Below are positions 56,719-64,000 of a stretch of 64,000 nucleotides of DNA, one piece after another. Each line of letters opens with the position of its first letter. The stretch's first letter is position 1. The position numbers and the translations under genes were made by a program. Source of the DNA: Streptomyces sp. AC558_RSS880 (lineage in GTDB: Bacteria; Actinomycetota; Actinomycetes; Streptomycetales; Streptomycetaceae); contig NZ_JAGMUJ010000115.1 in assembly GCF_019049255.1 (NCBI RefSeq), forward strand, positions 7,355 through 71,354. The letters run 5' to 3'. The notes beneath the pieces were generated by a model. The model searched no databases. It saw only the letters and a list, made by a program, of their open reading frames with translations, and had not been told where the DNA came from.

Positions 56719-59018
56719 CAGCCGCCCGTCCCCGTCGGCATCCCGACCTCGCCCGTCCGCTTCAGCTTCTGCCAGCGCAGCCGGCCGCCGGTCAGGGCGG
56801 TGACACAGGAATGGATGAGGACGAGGTACATCATCTGCCGGTACGCGAGCTGCTGCAGCGGCATCATCAGCAGGTACCGGTACTTCTCCCGGTCGAGCCG
56901 GAAGGCGTACGCGGCGCACACCAGCTGCACGCCCAGGACGGCGCACCAGGCCAGCAGGGCGGCCTGGAAGTCGACGAAGAGCATCGAGTACACGGTGAAC
57001 ACGTCGATGAGCGGCGCGAACACCGGTGTGACGACCTGGAAGAGCACCACCAGCGGCATACCGACCCGCCCGAAGCGCCCCGAGGGCCCCTTGTCCGTCA
57101 GGGACCTGCGGTGCTTCCACAGCGCCTGCATGGTGCCGTACGACCAGCGGTAGCGCTGCGACCACAGCTGCCGCAGCGACCGGGGGGCCTCGGTCCACGC
57201 GCGCGCGTGCTCCTCGTAGACGACCCGCCATCCCGCGCGGTGCAGCGCGATGGTGATGTCGGTGTCCTCGGCGAGGGTGTCCTCGCTCATCCCGCCCGCC
57301 TGGAGCACGGCCTCGCGACGGAACGCGCCGATCGCGCCGGGGATGGTCGGCATGCAGCGCAGCAGGTCGTACATGCGCCGGTCGAGGTTGAAGCCCATCA
57401 CGTACTCGATGTGCTGCCAGGCGCCGATGAGCGTGGAGCGGTTGCCGACCTTGGCGTTGCCCGCGACGGCGCCCACCGACGGGTCGGCGAAGGGCTGCAC
57501 CAGGCGGCCCACGGTGTCCGGTTCGAAGACGGTGTCGCCGTCCATCATCACGACGATGTCGTGCCGGGCGTTGCGGATGCCGTTGTTCAGGGCGGCCGGC
57601 TTGCCCGCGTTGGCCTGCCTGATCACCCGCACGTTCGGCAGGCCGAGCGCTTCGGCGAGCTCCGCCGTACCGTCCGTGGAGCCGTCGTCGACGACGACGA
57701 TCTCGATCGGGTGGGTGCTCCCGGCCAGTGACCGCAGGGTGTTCTCGATGCACTCCTTCTCGTTGTACGCCGGGACGATCACGCTGACCGGCCGGGTGAC
57801 GGGCGGCCCCCAGCTGAAGCGGCGTCTGTTGCGCTGCCGGTGGTGGCGCCGGGCGAGGACGAGCATCAGCCCGAACCGCCCCATGACGGCCACGCCCACG
57901 ATCACCAGGCCGGCCGAGAGCGCGGGCACCGTCCACTCGGCGACGGTGACGGCCGCGACGAGAGCCTTGCCCTCGTAGAGGGTCGCGCCGGTGGCGGGGT
58001 GGTGGGAGGCCTGGAGCACGTCGCCGGTGCCGGACGGGGCACCGGCGGCGGGTCCACCCGTTCCGGATCCGTCGACTCCCGATCCGTCGGCTCCGAATCC
58101 ACCGGCGGGCTGCTGCTGCTCGGCCATGGCGCCGCTGACGGTGGTGAAGGTGTAGCCCTCCGCCCGCATCTTCTCGATGTACTTCGGCAGCGCCTCCAGG
58201 GTCTGCGTGCGATCGCCGCCGGAGTCGTGGAAGAGCACCGAGGCACCCTCCCCGTCCTCCGGGGTGGCCTCTTCGACGATCTTCGCGACGCCCGGCTCCT
58301 TCCAGTCCTCGCTGTCGGTGTCGATGAAGACGCTGGTGTACCCGTCCTCGCCGAGCTGCTGGTAGACCTGCCAGCTGTAGTTGTCGACGGCGTCCGTCTT
58401 GGAGGAGTACGGCGCCCGGAACAACGTGGTGGTGATCCCGGCCGCGCCCGCGAGCGCGAGCTGGGTCTGCTCCATCTCGCGGGTGACGCGGGAGGAGCTC
58501 TGGTACGACAGGTCGACGTGCGTGAAGGTGTGGACGCCGATCTCGTGGCCCTGGTCGACCAGGTCCTCCACGATGTCGGGGTGGCGCGACACCATCGAGC
58601 CGACCACGAAGAACGTGCCGGGTACGTCGTACTCCTCCAGGACCTCCATGACCTTCGGCGTCCAGGTGGGGTCCGGTCCGTCGTCGAAGGTGAGCACGAT
58701 CGTCCTGTCCGGGACGGAGACGGTCTCGGCCTGTCCGCCGGGGAAGGTGAGGATCGGGCCGCCGTCGAGGACCTCGTCGGGCACCTCGGAGGACGAGGCC
58801 CCGGTGCGGACCCGCTGGTCGTCGCCGACCTCGGCGCGCAGATAGCCGTCGAGCAGCATCACGCAGGTCAGGGCGAGCAGGAGCAGCAGCGCGAGGAGGA
58901 CCCGCGGCCGGTGCAGCGCGGCGGCGCGCCCGGCGGCGCGCCCGGCGGCGCGCCCGGCGGCGCGCTCGATGCGGGTGGGGGCGCGGCGCCTGCCGCGGGC
59001 GGGGGGCGTGACGGTCAT
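56718..59018 (-). CDS. MatB-like bifunctional polysaccharide deacetylase/glycosyltransferase
   Basis: A 766-residue membrane protein. After a basic N-terminus with repeated GRAA units and one helix (about 38-57), a CE4 NodB domain (105-290) has D112-D113 in LTFDDGPDP and H163/H167 in [11 protein letters not shown] second helix region (about 355-395) leads into a processive GT2 domain with [36 protein letters not shown] and QRYRWSYG, then three to four more helices. This is the architecture of Streptomyces MatB, which makes a PNAG-like polymer for hyphal aggregation, and of IcaA/PgaC fused to a deacetylase. MatB identity versus a paralogue cannot be decided here. Confidence 0.88.
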   Translation of the reverse strand: MTVTPPARGRRRAPTRIERAAGRAAGRAAGRAAALHRPRVLLALLLLLALTCVMLLDGYLRAEVGDDQRVRTGASSSEVPDEVLDGGPILTFPGGQAETVSVPDRTIVLTFDDGPDPTWTPKVMEVLEEYDVPGTFFVVGSMVSRHPDIVEDLVDQGHEIGVHTFTHVDLSYQSSSRVTREMEQTQLALAGAAGITTTLFRAPYSSKTDAVDNYSWQVYQQLGEDGYTSVFIDTDSEDWKEPGVAKIVEEATPEDGEGASVLFHDSGGDRTQTLEALPKYIEKMRAEGYTFTTVSGAMAEQQQPAGGFGADGSGVDGSGTGGPAAGAPSGTGDVLQASHHPATGATLYEGKALVAAVTVAEWTVPALSAGLVIVGVAVMGRFGLMLVLARRHHRQRNRRRFSWGPPVTRPVSVIVPAYNEKECIENTLRSLAGSTHPIEIVVVDDGSTDGTAELAEALGLPNVRVIRQANAGKPAALNNGIRNARHDIVVMMDGDTVFEPDTVGRLVQPFADPSVGAVAGNAKVGNRSTLIGAWQHIEYVMGFNLDRRMYDLLRCMPTIPGAIGAFRREAVLQAGGMSEDTLAEDTDITIALHRAGWRVVYEEHARAWTEAPRSLRQLWSQRYRWSYGTMQALWKHRRSLTDKGPSGRFGRVGMPLVVLFQVVTPVFAPLIDVFTVYSMLFVDFQAALLAWCAVLGVQLVCAAYAFRLDREKYRYLLMMPLQQLAYRQMMYLVLIHSCVTALTGGRLRWQKLKRTGEVGMPTGTGG
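58918..58965. repeat. 12-bp tandem repeat in the MatB-like gene
   Basis: Three to four tandem copies of GCCCGGCGGCGC near the 5' end of the gene, encoding the GRAA repeat of the cytoplasmic N-terminus. Copy number can vary without breaking the frame. Confidence 0.75.
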
Positions 59019-59386
59019 GAGGTCACCGCGGGGGTGGGGACGGCGGTGGCGCTCGGAGTGCCGGCCGGCGGGGACGGCGGTGTGCCGGTCGGGGCCACCC
59101 CGCCGCGCGGTCCCGCGCCGCCCCCGGGACCTGCCTCCCCCTGCCCGCCCCCGAACGGCAGCAGCGAGGCCGGTGTGACCGAGGTGCCGATGCCCATGAA
59201 GGCCATCCCCAGCACGACCGCGTACCCGGCGCAGACGGTTCCCAGGAGCAGGCCGATCCGGCGCAGCAGCCTGGCCCGGCGTCCGGAGGAGTCGACGAAG
59301 ACGGGCCCCTCACCGGGCCCGTTGCGGCGTTTGCGGCGACGGCCGCGCGCGGCGGCGCGGCTTTCGATGGCGGGATCGGAATGCAT
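59015..59386 (-). CDS. Small single-span membrane protein upstream of MatB-like gene
   Basis: A 123-residue protein with a very basic N-terminus (RAAARGRRRKRRN), one membrane helix at about 45-66 (IGLLLGTVCAGYAVVLGMAFMGIG) and an extracytoplasmic tail of proline, glycine and threonine. I know no family. The stop overlaps the MatB-like start by 4 bases, so it is translationally coupled and may be an accessory subunit. In Streptomyces the MatB partner is MatA, but nothing here shows that this small protein is MatA. Confidence 0.68.
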   Translation of the reverse strand: MHSDPAIESRAAARGRRRKRRNGPGEGPVFVDSSGRRARLLRRIGLLLGTVCAGYAVVLGMAFMGIGTSVTPASLLPFGGGQGEAGPGGGAGPRGGVAPTGTPPSPPAGTPSATAVPTPAVTS

Positions 59387-59573
59387 GGCCCGGACGGTAG
59401 GGGCCTTTGTGTAGGGAAAACCTGGCGCTTCCTGTGAGTCTCCCGTGGGAAGGCCGCGAACCTCTCCGTCCCCTGGGAATCGTCCGGGAACCGGGCGCAC
59501 ATCCTCAGGAAGCGCACAGACCCGTGTGCCACGTTGACCGTCCACCCGACGTCTCACGAAGGGAACGGGCACG

Positions 59574-60599
59574 ATGCGCGGTCCACTGAAGTCCGTTGCC
59601 GGGCTCGCCCTCCTCCCGGCCCTGGCCCTGGTCGCGGCCACCGCGGGCTGTTCCGCCGGGGACACCACGACGGACGCGGCCCCGGCGGACCCCGCCCCCT
59701 CGGCCTCGTCGTCGTCCGCGCCGGTCACCGCGTACGCGCCGTACGTCAGTGCCGTCGCGGCCTCCGACACCGACTCGGCGGGTTCCCCCACGACGTACAA
59801 CCTGGCGTTCGTGATCTCCTCCGGCAGCGGCTGCACCCCGTACTGGAACGGCACCCAGGACATCGACGACGCGACCGTGACGTCCCGGATCGCGGGGCTC
59901 ACCGGGTCCGGCGCCGACGTCCGCGTCTCCTTCGGCGGCGCCTCCGGCGACGAACTGGCGGCCACCTGTGACACCGCGGCCGAGCTGGCGGAGGCGTACG
60001 GCACGGCGCTGGACGCGGCCGGCGCCACCCGCGCCGACTTCGACATCGAGGGCGACGAACTCACCGACTCCGCCTCCGTGGACCTGCGTTCGGAGGCGAT
60101 CGCGCTGCTCCAGGAGGAACGCACCGACCTGGAGGTCTCGTTCACGCTCCCGGTCATGCCCTCGGGGCTCGACGAGGACGGCCTGGCCCTGCTGGCGTCC
60201 GCCAACGACCACGGCGCCCAGGTCGCCACCGTCAACCTCATGACGATGAACTACGGCGAGTCCTACGACGGTGACATGGGCGACTACGCCCGCACCGCCG
60301 CCGAGGCCGCGAACACCCAGCTCCAGGACGTCTTCGGGCTGTCCGAGGCCGCCGCCTGGCGGGGCATGGCGCTCACCTCGATGCTCGGCGTCAACGACGT
60401 GGAGGGGGAGACGTTCACGCTCGCGGACGCGGCGGAGGTGCGTGCCTTCGCGGAGGAGAAGGGCGTCGCGTGGGTGTCGGTGTGGTCGACGTTCCGGGAC
60501 ACGGAGTGTGGGGAGGACGCCTCCGCGGATGACACGTTGACCAATTGCAGCGGGGTGGAGCAGGAGGACGGGGCGTTCGGGGAGGCGTTCGCGGGGTGA
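59574..60599 (+). CDS. GH18-like chitinase-type lipoprotein
   Basis: A 341-residue lipoprotein. The lipobox is LVAATAGC with the lipidated cysteine at residue 26, followed by a serine/alanine linker. The rest is a GH18-like barrel: VRVSFGGASG matches the SxGG motif, and RADFDIEGDEL matches DxxDxDxE with the catalytic glutamate in the IE position. Chitinase-like hydrolases of this short type occur in Streptomyces; substrate could be chitin or another N-acetylglucosamine polymer. It diverges from the MatB-like unit and is preceded by AAGGGA. A role in releasing that polymer is inference. Confidence 0.85.
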   Translation: MRGPLKSVAGLALLPALALVAATAGCSAGDTTTDAAPADPAPSASSSSAPVTAYAPYVSAVAASDTDSAGSPTTYNLAFVISSGSGCTPYWNGTQDIDDATVTSRIAGLTGSGADVRVSFGGASGDELAATCDTAAELAEAYGTALDAAGATRADFDIEGDELTDSASVDLRSEAIALLQEERTDLEVSFTLPVMPSGLDEDGLALLASANDHGAQVATVNLMTMNYGESYDGDMGDYARTAAEAANTQLQDVFGLSEAAAWRGMALTSMLGVNDVEGETFTLADAAEVRAFAEEKGVAWVSVWSTFRDTECGEDASADDTLTNCSGVEQEDGAFGEAFAG

Positions 60600-60617
60600 G
60601 AGCCGCGCCGCCACGGG

Positions 60618-61217
60618 TCAGCGCCGCCGGTACACCAGGCGGCCGCCCACGACGGTGGCCACGCACGTGGACGCGCCGTCCCGCACGAGGGCGTCCCGGT
60701 CGGGCACGTCGAACACCGCGAACCGCGCGGGTTTCCCGGCGCCGAGGCCCGGCAGCAGCACGAGAGGAACCGGGGAGAGCGCCGCGGGCCCGGGCAGTGC
60801 GGCCGGACGCCCCGCCAGGGCGAGCCCGGCCCTGCGCACCGCGTCCAGGGCCTCGCGGCTGCGCAGCTCACCGGCGACCGCGACCGTTCCGTGCGCCAGC
60901 ATGCGCTGTACTCCGCGGCGTGCGCTGGCGCCCCGCGCGGACGGTCCGGCGGCCAGGAGTGCCCGCGCGCGCTCCCCGAACACCGGCTCGGTACCGAGCC
61001 GGTCCGCCTCGCGCGGGTCGGGGTGGTACGCCTGCTCCAGCAGTTCCGGACCGTAGGGGTTGAGCAGACCGGGCGTCAGGATGCCGGGCCACCGCCGCAG
61101 CCGGGCGCCCGGATGACCGGCGGCCAACTGTTCGTACGGGCCGACGGCGGCGATGTGCGCGCCGTCGACCACGACGGCGGCCTCGGGCGAGGCGTCGGCG
61201 GTGTGAAGGATCAGCAC
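60618..61217 (-). CDS. Amidohydrolase-like protein lacking the catalytic barrel
   Basis: A 199-residue protein. The ends match the small composite (beta-sandwich) domain of amidohydrolases: VVVDGAHIAAVGPYEQLAAGHPGARLRRWPGILTPGLLNPYG at the start and ARFAVFDVPDRDALVRDGASTCVATVVGGRLVYRRR at the end. The middle is too short for a metal-dependent barrel, and the metal-binding HxH is replaced by NPYG. It may therefore be a pseudo-enzyme (imidazolonepropionase-like). It starts 7 bases after the mqnC stop at GTG 61217 and is probably co-transcribed with mqnC. Confidence 0.7.
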   Translation of the reverse strand: MLILHTADASPEAAVVVDGAHIAAVGPYEQLAAGHPGARLRRWPGILTPGLLNPYGPELLEQAYHPDPREADRLGTEPVFGERARALLAAGPSARGASARRGVQRMLAHGTVAVAGELRSREALDAVRRAGLALAGRPAALPGPAALSPVPLVLLPGLGAGKPARFAVFDVPDRDALVRDGASTCVATVVGGRLVYRRR

Positions 61218-61224
61218 GGGGACG

Positions 61225-62424
61225 TCAGTTGGAGGCCAGGAGCTTCAGCTCCGGGTGGGCCGTGCCGCCCTCGATGGCCGTGGAGGAGATGTGGGAGACC
61301 ACGCGGTCGTCGACGGGGTCGTTCGCCGGGTCGTCGTGCACGACGAGGTGCTCGTACGTCGTCGACCGCTGCGCCGGGACCCGTCCCGCCTTGCGGATCA
61401 GGTCGATGATCTCCAGCCGGTTGGAGCGGTGCTTGGCACCGGCCGAGGAGACCACGTTCTCCTCCAGCATGATCGAGCCGAGGTCGTCCGCGCCGTAGTG
61501 CAGGGAGAGCTGGCCGACCTCCTTGCCGGTGGTCAGCCAGGAACCCTGGATGTGGGCCACGTTGTCGAGGAACAGGCGGGCGATGGCGATCATCCGCAGG
61601 TACTCGAAGAGGGTGGCCTGGGTGCGGCCCTTCAGGTGGTTGTTCTCGGGCTGGTAGGTGTACGGGATGAACGCGCGGAAGCCGCCCGTGCGGTCCTGTA
61701 CGTCACGGATCATCCGCAGGTGCTCGATCCGCTCGGCGTTGGTCTCGCCGGTCCCCATGAGCATGGTGGACGTGGACTCGACACCGAGGTTGTGCGCGAT
61801 CTCCATGATCTCCAGCCACCGCTCGCCGGACTCCTTGAGCGGCGCGATGGCCTTGCGGGGACGGGCGGGGAGCAGTTCGGCGCCCGCGCCGGCGAAGGAG
61901 TCGAGCCCGGCCGCGTGGATGCGCCGGATCGCCTCGTCGACGCCCACCTTGCTGATCCGCGCCATGTGCTCGACCTCGCTCGCCCCCAGGCTGTGGATGA
62001 CGAGCTGCGGGAACTCCTTCTTGATGGCGGCGAAGTGCTTCTCGTAGTACTCGACGCCGTAGTCCGGGTGGTGACCGCCCTGGAACATGATCTGCGTACC
62101 GCCGAGCTCGACGGTCTCGGCGCAGCGCCGCAGGATGTCGTCGAGGTCGCGGGTCCAGCCCTTGGCGGTGTCCTTGGGGGCCGCGTAGAAGGCGCAGAAC
62201 TTGCACGCCGTGACGCACACGTTCGTGTAGTTGATGTTCCGCTCGATGATGTACGTCGCGATGTGCTCCGTACCGGCGTACCGGCGCCTGCGCACGGCGT
62301 CGGCGGCGGCGCCCAGCGCGTGCAGCGGGGCGTCGCGGTAGAGGTCGAGGGCCTCTTCGGGGGTGATCCGCCCACCGGCGGCGGCACGGTCGAGGATGGG
62401 CTGGAGGTCGGCCTTCTCGGTCAC
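61225..62424 (-). CDS. mqnC: Cyclic dehypoxanthine futalosine synthase
   Basis: A 399-residue radical SAM enzyme of the futalosine menaquinone pathway. The cluster motif is CVTACKFC (CxxxCxxC), followed by FYAAPKDTAKGWTRDLDDI. Further signatures are GGTQIMFQGGHHPDYGVEYYE and FIPYTYQPENNHL. It cyclises dehypoxanthine futalosine into the naphthoquinol precursor skeleton. Its presence shows that this organism makes menaquinone by the Mqn route and not the classical MenF-H route. The GTG at 62424 has AAAGGGA upstream. Confidence 0.96.
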   Translation of the reverse strand: MTEKADLQPILDRAAAGGRITPEEALDLYRDAPLHALGAAADAVRRRRYAGTEHIATYIIERNINYTNVCVTACKFCAFYAAPKDTAKGWTRDLDDILRRCAETVELGGTQIMFQGGHHPDYGVEYYEKHFAAIKKEFPQLVIHSLGASEVEHMARISKVGVDEAIRRIHAAGLDSFAGAGAELLPARPRKAIAPLKESGERWLEIMEIAHNLGVESTSTMLMGTGETNAERIEHLRMIRDVQDRTGGFRAFIPYTYQPENNHLKGRTQATLFEYLRMIAIARLFLDNVAHIQGSWLTTGKEVGQLSLHYGADDLGSIMLEENVVSSAGAKHRSNRLEIIDLIRKAGRVPAQRSTTYEHLVVHDDPANDPVDDRVVSHISSTAIEGGTAHPELKLLASN

Positions 62425-62492
62425 CGGTGTCCCTTTCGTAAGGGTGTGGACGGACCGATCCAGCGTACGCCAGCGGCTTCGCGCGGCCGACG

Positions 62493-63239
62493 TCAGGCCG
62501 CGTACGCGCCGATCAGCAGCCCGGTGAAGGCCCCGCTGATCAGGAACGGTCCGAACGGGATGGCCGTCTTGCGTCCCGCCCTCCGGGCGACGACGAGGGC
62601 GCCCCCGTACAGCGCCCCGAGCACGAACCCGGCGAGGGTGCCGAGCATCACGGTCGGCCAGCCGTACCAGCCGAGGACGGCGCCCGCGCCGAGCGCGAGC
62701 TTCACGTCGCCGAAGCCCATGCCGCCCGGGTTGACGAGGAACAGCACGAAGTAGCCGGCGCCCAGCGCGAGCGCGCCCAGCAGGGCGGTGGTCCACTCCC
62801 CCGCGTGCTCGGGGGTGAGGGCGGCGAGGCCGAGCAGGACGAGGGCGGCCCCGGCGAACGGCAGGGTCAGCGGGTCGGGCAGCCGCTGCACCCGGTAGTC
62901 GACCACCGCCAGCAGCACGCCGACGGGCGCGAGCAGCAGCCAGACGCCCAGCTCGGGCCGGGTCCCGGTGGCGGCGGCGAGGGCGGCGCAGACGAGGGCG
63001 GTGACGGCGGCGGGAGCGGCGCCGGGCCCGTACGGCGGTCCCGCGCACGGCCCGCACCGGGCCGGTCCGAGCCAGCCGCCGACCGGATGCCCCGCCGGGC
63101 ACGCCGTCCGCCACGCCTCCCCCGGCGGGACGGAGAACCGGTAGGCCGCGCGGGGCAGCACCGCGCCGGCCGCCGCGCCCCACAGCGCGGCGGCGACGAT
63201 CAGCCAGAGGTCCAGGTAGGCGCTCAGGTGGTCGCTCAT
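62493..63239 (-). CDS. Prepilin peptidase (A24 family)
   Basis: A 248-residue membrane aspartic protease. The catalytic aspartates lie in VVDYRVQRLPDPLT and GMGFGDVKLALGAG (GxGD motif). Eight hydrophobic segments surround them. An N-terminal cytoplasmic loop carries four cysteines (CPAGH, ARCGPCAG), like the zinc-binding methylase segment of the longer enzymes. It would cleave leader peptides of pilin-like (Flp/Tad or type II) proteins; no such genes lie in the window. The ATG at 63239 overlaps a 32-residue ORF as ATGA. Confidence 0.88.
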   Translation of the reverse strand: MSDHLSAYLDLWLIVAAALWGAAAGAVLPRAAYRFSVPPGEAWRTACPAGHPVGGWLGPARCGPCAGPPYGPGAAPAAVTALVCAALAAATGTRPELGVWLLLAPVGVLLAVVDYRVQRLPDPLTLPFAGAALVLLGLAALTPEHAGEWTTALLGALALGAGYFVLFLVNPGGMGFGDVKLALGAGAVLGWYGWPTVMLGTLAGFVLGALYGGALVVARRAGRKTAIPFGPFLISGAFTGLLIGAYAA

Positions 63240-63334
63240 CCCGCCACCGCGACCACGTCACGCCGCGCCGACAGCGGCGCCCCGCTCCTCGGAGCCGTCG
63301 AGCGGGACGGGCTGGAACCACGGCGTCGCGGCAT
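63236..63334 (-). CDS. Possible 32-residue ORF coupled to the prepilin peptidase
   Basis: A short ORF, MPRRRGSSPSRSTAPRS at the start and DVVAVAG at the end. The ATG has AGGAG at the ideal seven-base spacing, and the stop overlaps the prepilin peptidase start as ATGA. It is very basic and serine-rich in the first two-thirds. It could be a translation-coupling leader or a small structural protein. Nothing else supports function. Confidence 0.42.
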   Translation of the reverse strand: MPRRRGSSPSRSTAPRSGAPLSARRDVVAVAG

Positions 63335-63459
63335 GACGGGTCTCCTGGGTGTGTGGGAGGAGGGCCTGCTGAGCCTCCGGAGATCCTAGGGACTCGAACG
63401 CCCCCGGTCGAAGACCTCCTCCCACCGCAACTCCCCGACGACACCGGCAGGTCGGCAGG

Positions 63460-63702
63460 TCAGCCGTCGAACAGATCCTCGGCCCGGGTGGCATGAACGG
63501 CCCGCTGGGCCCAGAGCTCGAGCTGATCGAGGTCGGCGCAGGCCTGGACCCGCTCCCGTACGACCTCGGGCACCGGGATTCCCCGCCACTCCAGGATGCG
63601 CAGCGTCATCGCGGCACGATCCTCGACCCGCCCCTCTTCCCGGCCCTCCTCGCGCACCTGCTCCGCCACCGGGTGCCGGAAGAAGTAGTGGATCGCCGCC
63701 AT
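63460..63702 (-). CDS. Short Rpn/DUF4351-tail-like protein
   Basis: An 80-residue protein. The charged helix EQVREEGREEGRVEDRAAMTLRILEWRGIPVP and the end DLDQLELWAQRAVHATRAEDLF match the C-terminal part of Rpn-family (PD-(D/E)XK) nuclease-like proteins that are common in Streptomyces. The nuclease domain is missing, so it is either a free-standing tail protein or a remnant. The reading frame is intact with normal codon use. Confidence 0.6.
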   Translation of the reverse strand: MAAIHYFFRHPVAEQVREEGREEGRVEDRAAMTLRILEWRGIPVPEVVRERVQACADLDQLELWAQRAVHATRAEDLFDG

Positions 63703-63735
63703 CGGCTCTCCTTCCTGGTCGGAGTGATCAACGCG

Positions 63736-64000
63736 TCAGACCGCGGCGAGGTCACACCACACGTACTTGCCCCGGCTGCCGTCCCTCGCGTGGGGCTGCC
63801 AGCCCCAGAGGTCGGCGCAGGCCCGTACCAGGGCGAGCCCTCGTCCCTCCTCCGCCTCGGCGAGCCGCTCCCAGCGCCCCGGCGGCTCGGGCGGTTCCGG
63901 GTCCGTGTCCCACGCGCCGACGCGCAGCACGCCGTCCGCCCAGCGCACGCGCAGCGCCGCGGGCCCCTTCGTGTGCCGTACGGAGTTGGCGACCAGCTCC
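63736..64000 (-). CDS. RsbW-like ATP-binding protein, N-terminus beyond the window
   Basis: The C-terminal 88 residues of a GHKL ATPase of the anti-sigma/RsbW (HATPase_c_2) type. ELVANSVRHTK is the N box, WDTDPEPPEPPG corresponds to the G1 box, and EEGRGLALVRACADLWGWQ to G2, followed by KYVWCDL. Streptomyces has dozens of these; they bind sigma factors or antagonists. The gene enters from beyond 64000 on the minus strand. Target unknown. Confidence 0.82.
   Translation of the reverse strand, partial: ELVANSVRHTKGPAALRVRWADGVLRVGAWDTDPEPPEPPGRWERLAEAEEGRGLALVRACADLWGWQPHARDGSRGKYVWCDLAAV

Noticed and set aside
58918-58965. Frameshift or error in the MatB-like gene at the GRAA repeat
   Set aside because: The repeat is 12 bp long, the frame is kept, and the downstream helix and NodB domain follow normally.
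63258-63494. 78-residue frame upstream of the prepilin peptidase
   Set aside because: No start with a ribosome site, overlaps the end of the gene at 63460, and codon use is poor. The 32-codon frame in the same place has better signals.

Overview
The window is chromosomal DNA from a Streptomyces or very close relative. Base composition is about 70-75% G+C with near-saturated G/C third codon positions, and GTG starts and 1-4 base stop/start overlaps are common. It carries a fused gamma-alpha KorA, the actinobacterial nuoA-N order, the futalosine menaquinone enzyme MqnC, and a single TTA (bldA-type) codon. No tRNA, rRNA, insertion sequence, prophage or CRISPR array was seen.

Layout. 1-1101: tail of a sensor kinase and its LuxR-type response regulator. 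1234-4213: korA-korB, 2-oxoacid:ferredoxin oxidoreductase. 4248-5582: divergent HxlR regulator and quinone oxidoreductase with a shared candidate operator. 5745-11737: accessory genes (RarD transporter, VOC protein, TPR protein, P-loop-like protein, amidase, FMN reductase, hypothetical). 11785-14902: LolA-like protein with an ABC transporter. 15145-18220: polyprenyl diphosphate synthase, a cyclic-di-AMP (ydaO) riboswitch driving a small secreted transglycosylase, and a HAD phosphatase. 18428-29401: an eight-gene polysaccharide locus of two converging operons (GNAT/FemAB-like enzyme, GT2, deacetylase, GT-C-like membrane protein, small membrane protein, GH26-like hydrolase; then, on the minus strand, aminotransferase and flippase). 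29705-34192: fumarylacetoacetase, M56 peptidase, RecQ. 34346-50470: the complete 14-gene complex I operon nuoA-N, minus strand, with a Rex-type operator in front of nuoA and a strong terminator behind nuoN. 50471-51415: regulatory and repetitive DNA. 51416-56718: NlpC/P60 hydrolase, MenJ-like reductase, GNAT, PASTA protein, menG and acyltransferase. 56718-60599: a second polysaccharide unit (MatB-like deacetylase/glycosyltransferase, small membrane protein) facing a GH18-like lipoprotein. 60618-64000: amidohydrolase-like fragment, mqnC, prepilin peptidase preceded by a possible 32-residue ORF, a short Rpn-tail-like protein and an RsbW-like ATPase cut by the window end.

How it fits together. 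Much of the window concerns low-potential electron flow and menaquinone. KorAB makes reduced ferredoxin, complex I feeds electrons into menaquinone, MqnC and MenG help build the quinone, the polyprenyl synthase may supply its tail, the MenJ-like reductase may saturate that tail, and a QorB-like enzyme handles quinone stress. A second theme is the cell surface: two polysaccharide units each next to a secreted glycoside hydrolase, plus two peptidoglycan hydrolases. The menG start codon overlaps the stop of the acyltransferase in the second unit, joining the two themes physically.

The most unusual points are: a flippase whose C-terminal membrane domain looks like a shortened copy of the neighbouring GT-C protein; a TTA codon in the aminotransferase of the same locus; a 172-bp array with continuous 12-bp period between nuoA and the NlpC/P60 gene; and the 32-codon ORF in front of the prepilin peptidase.
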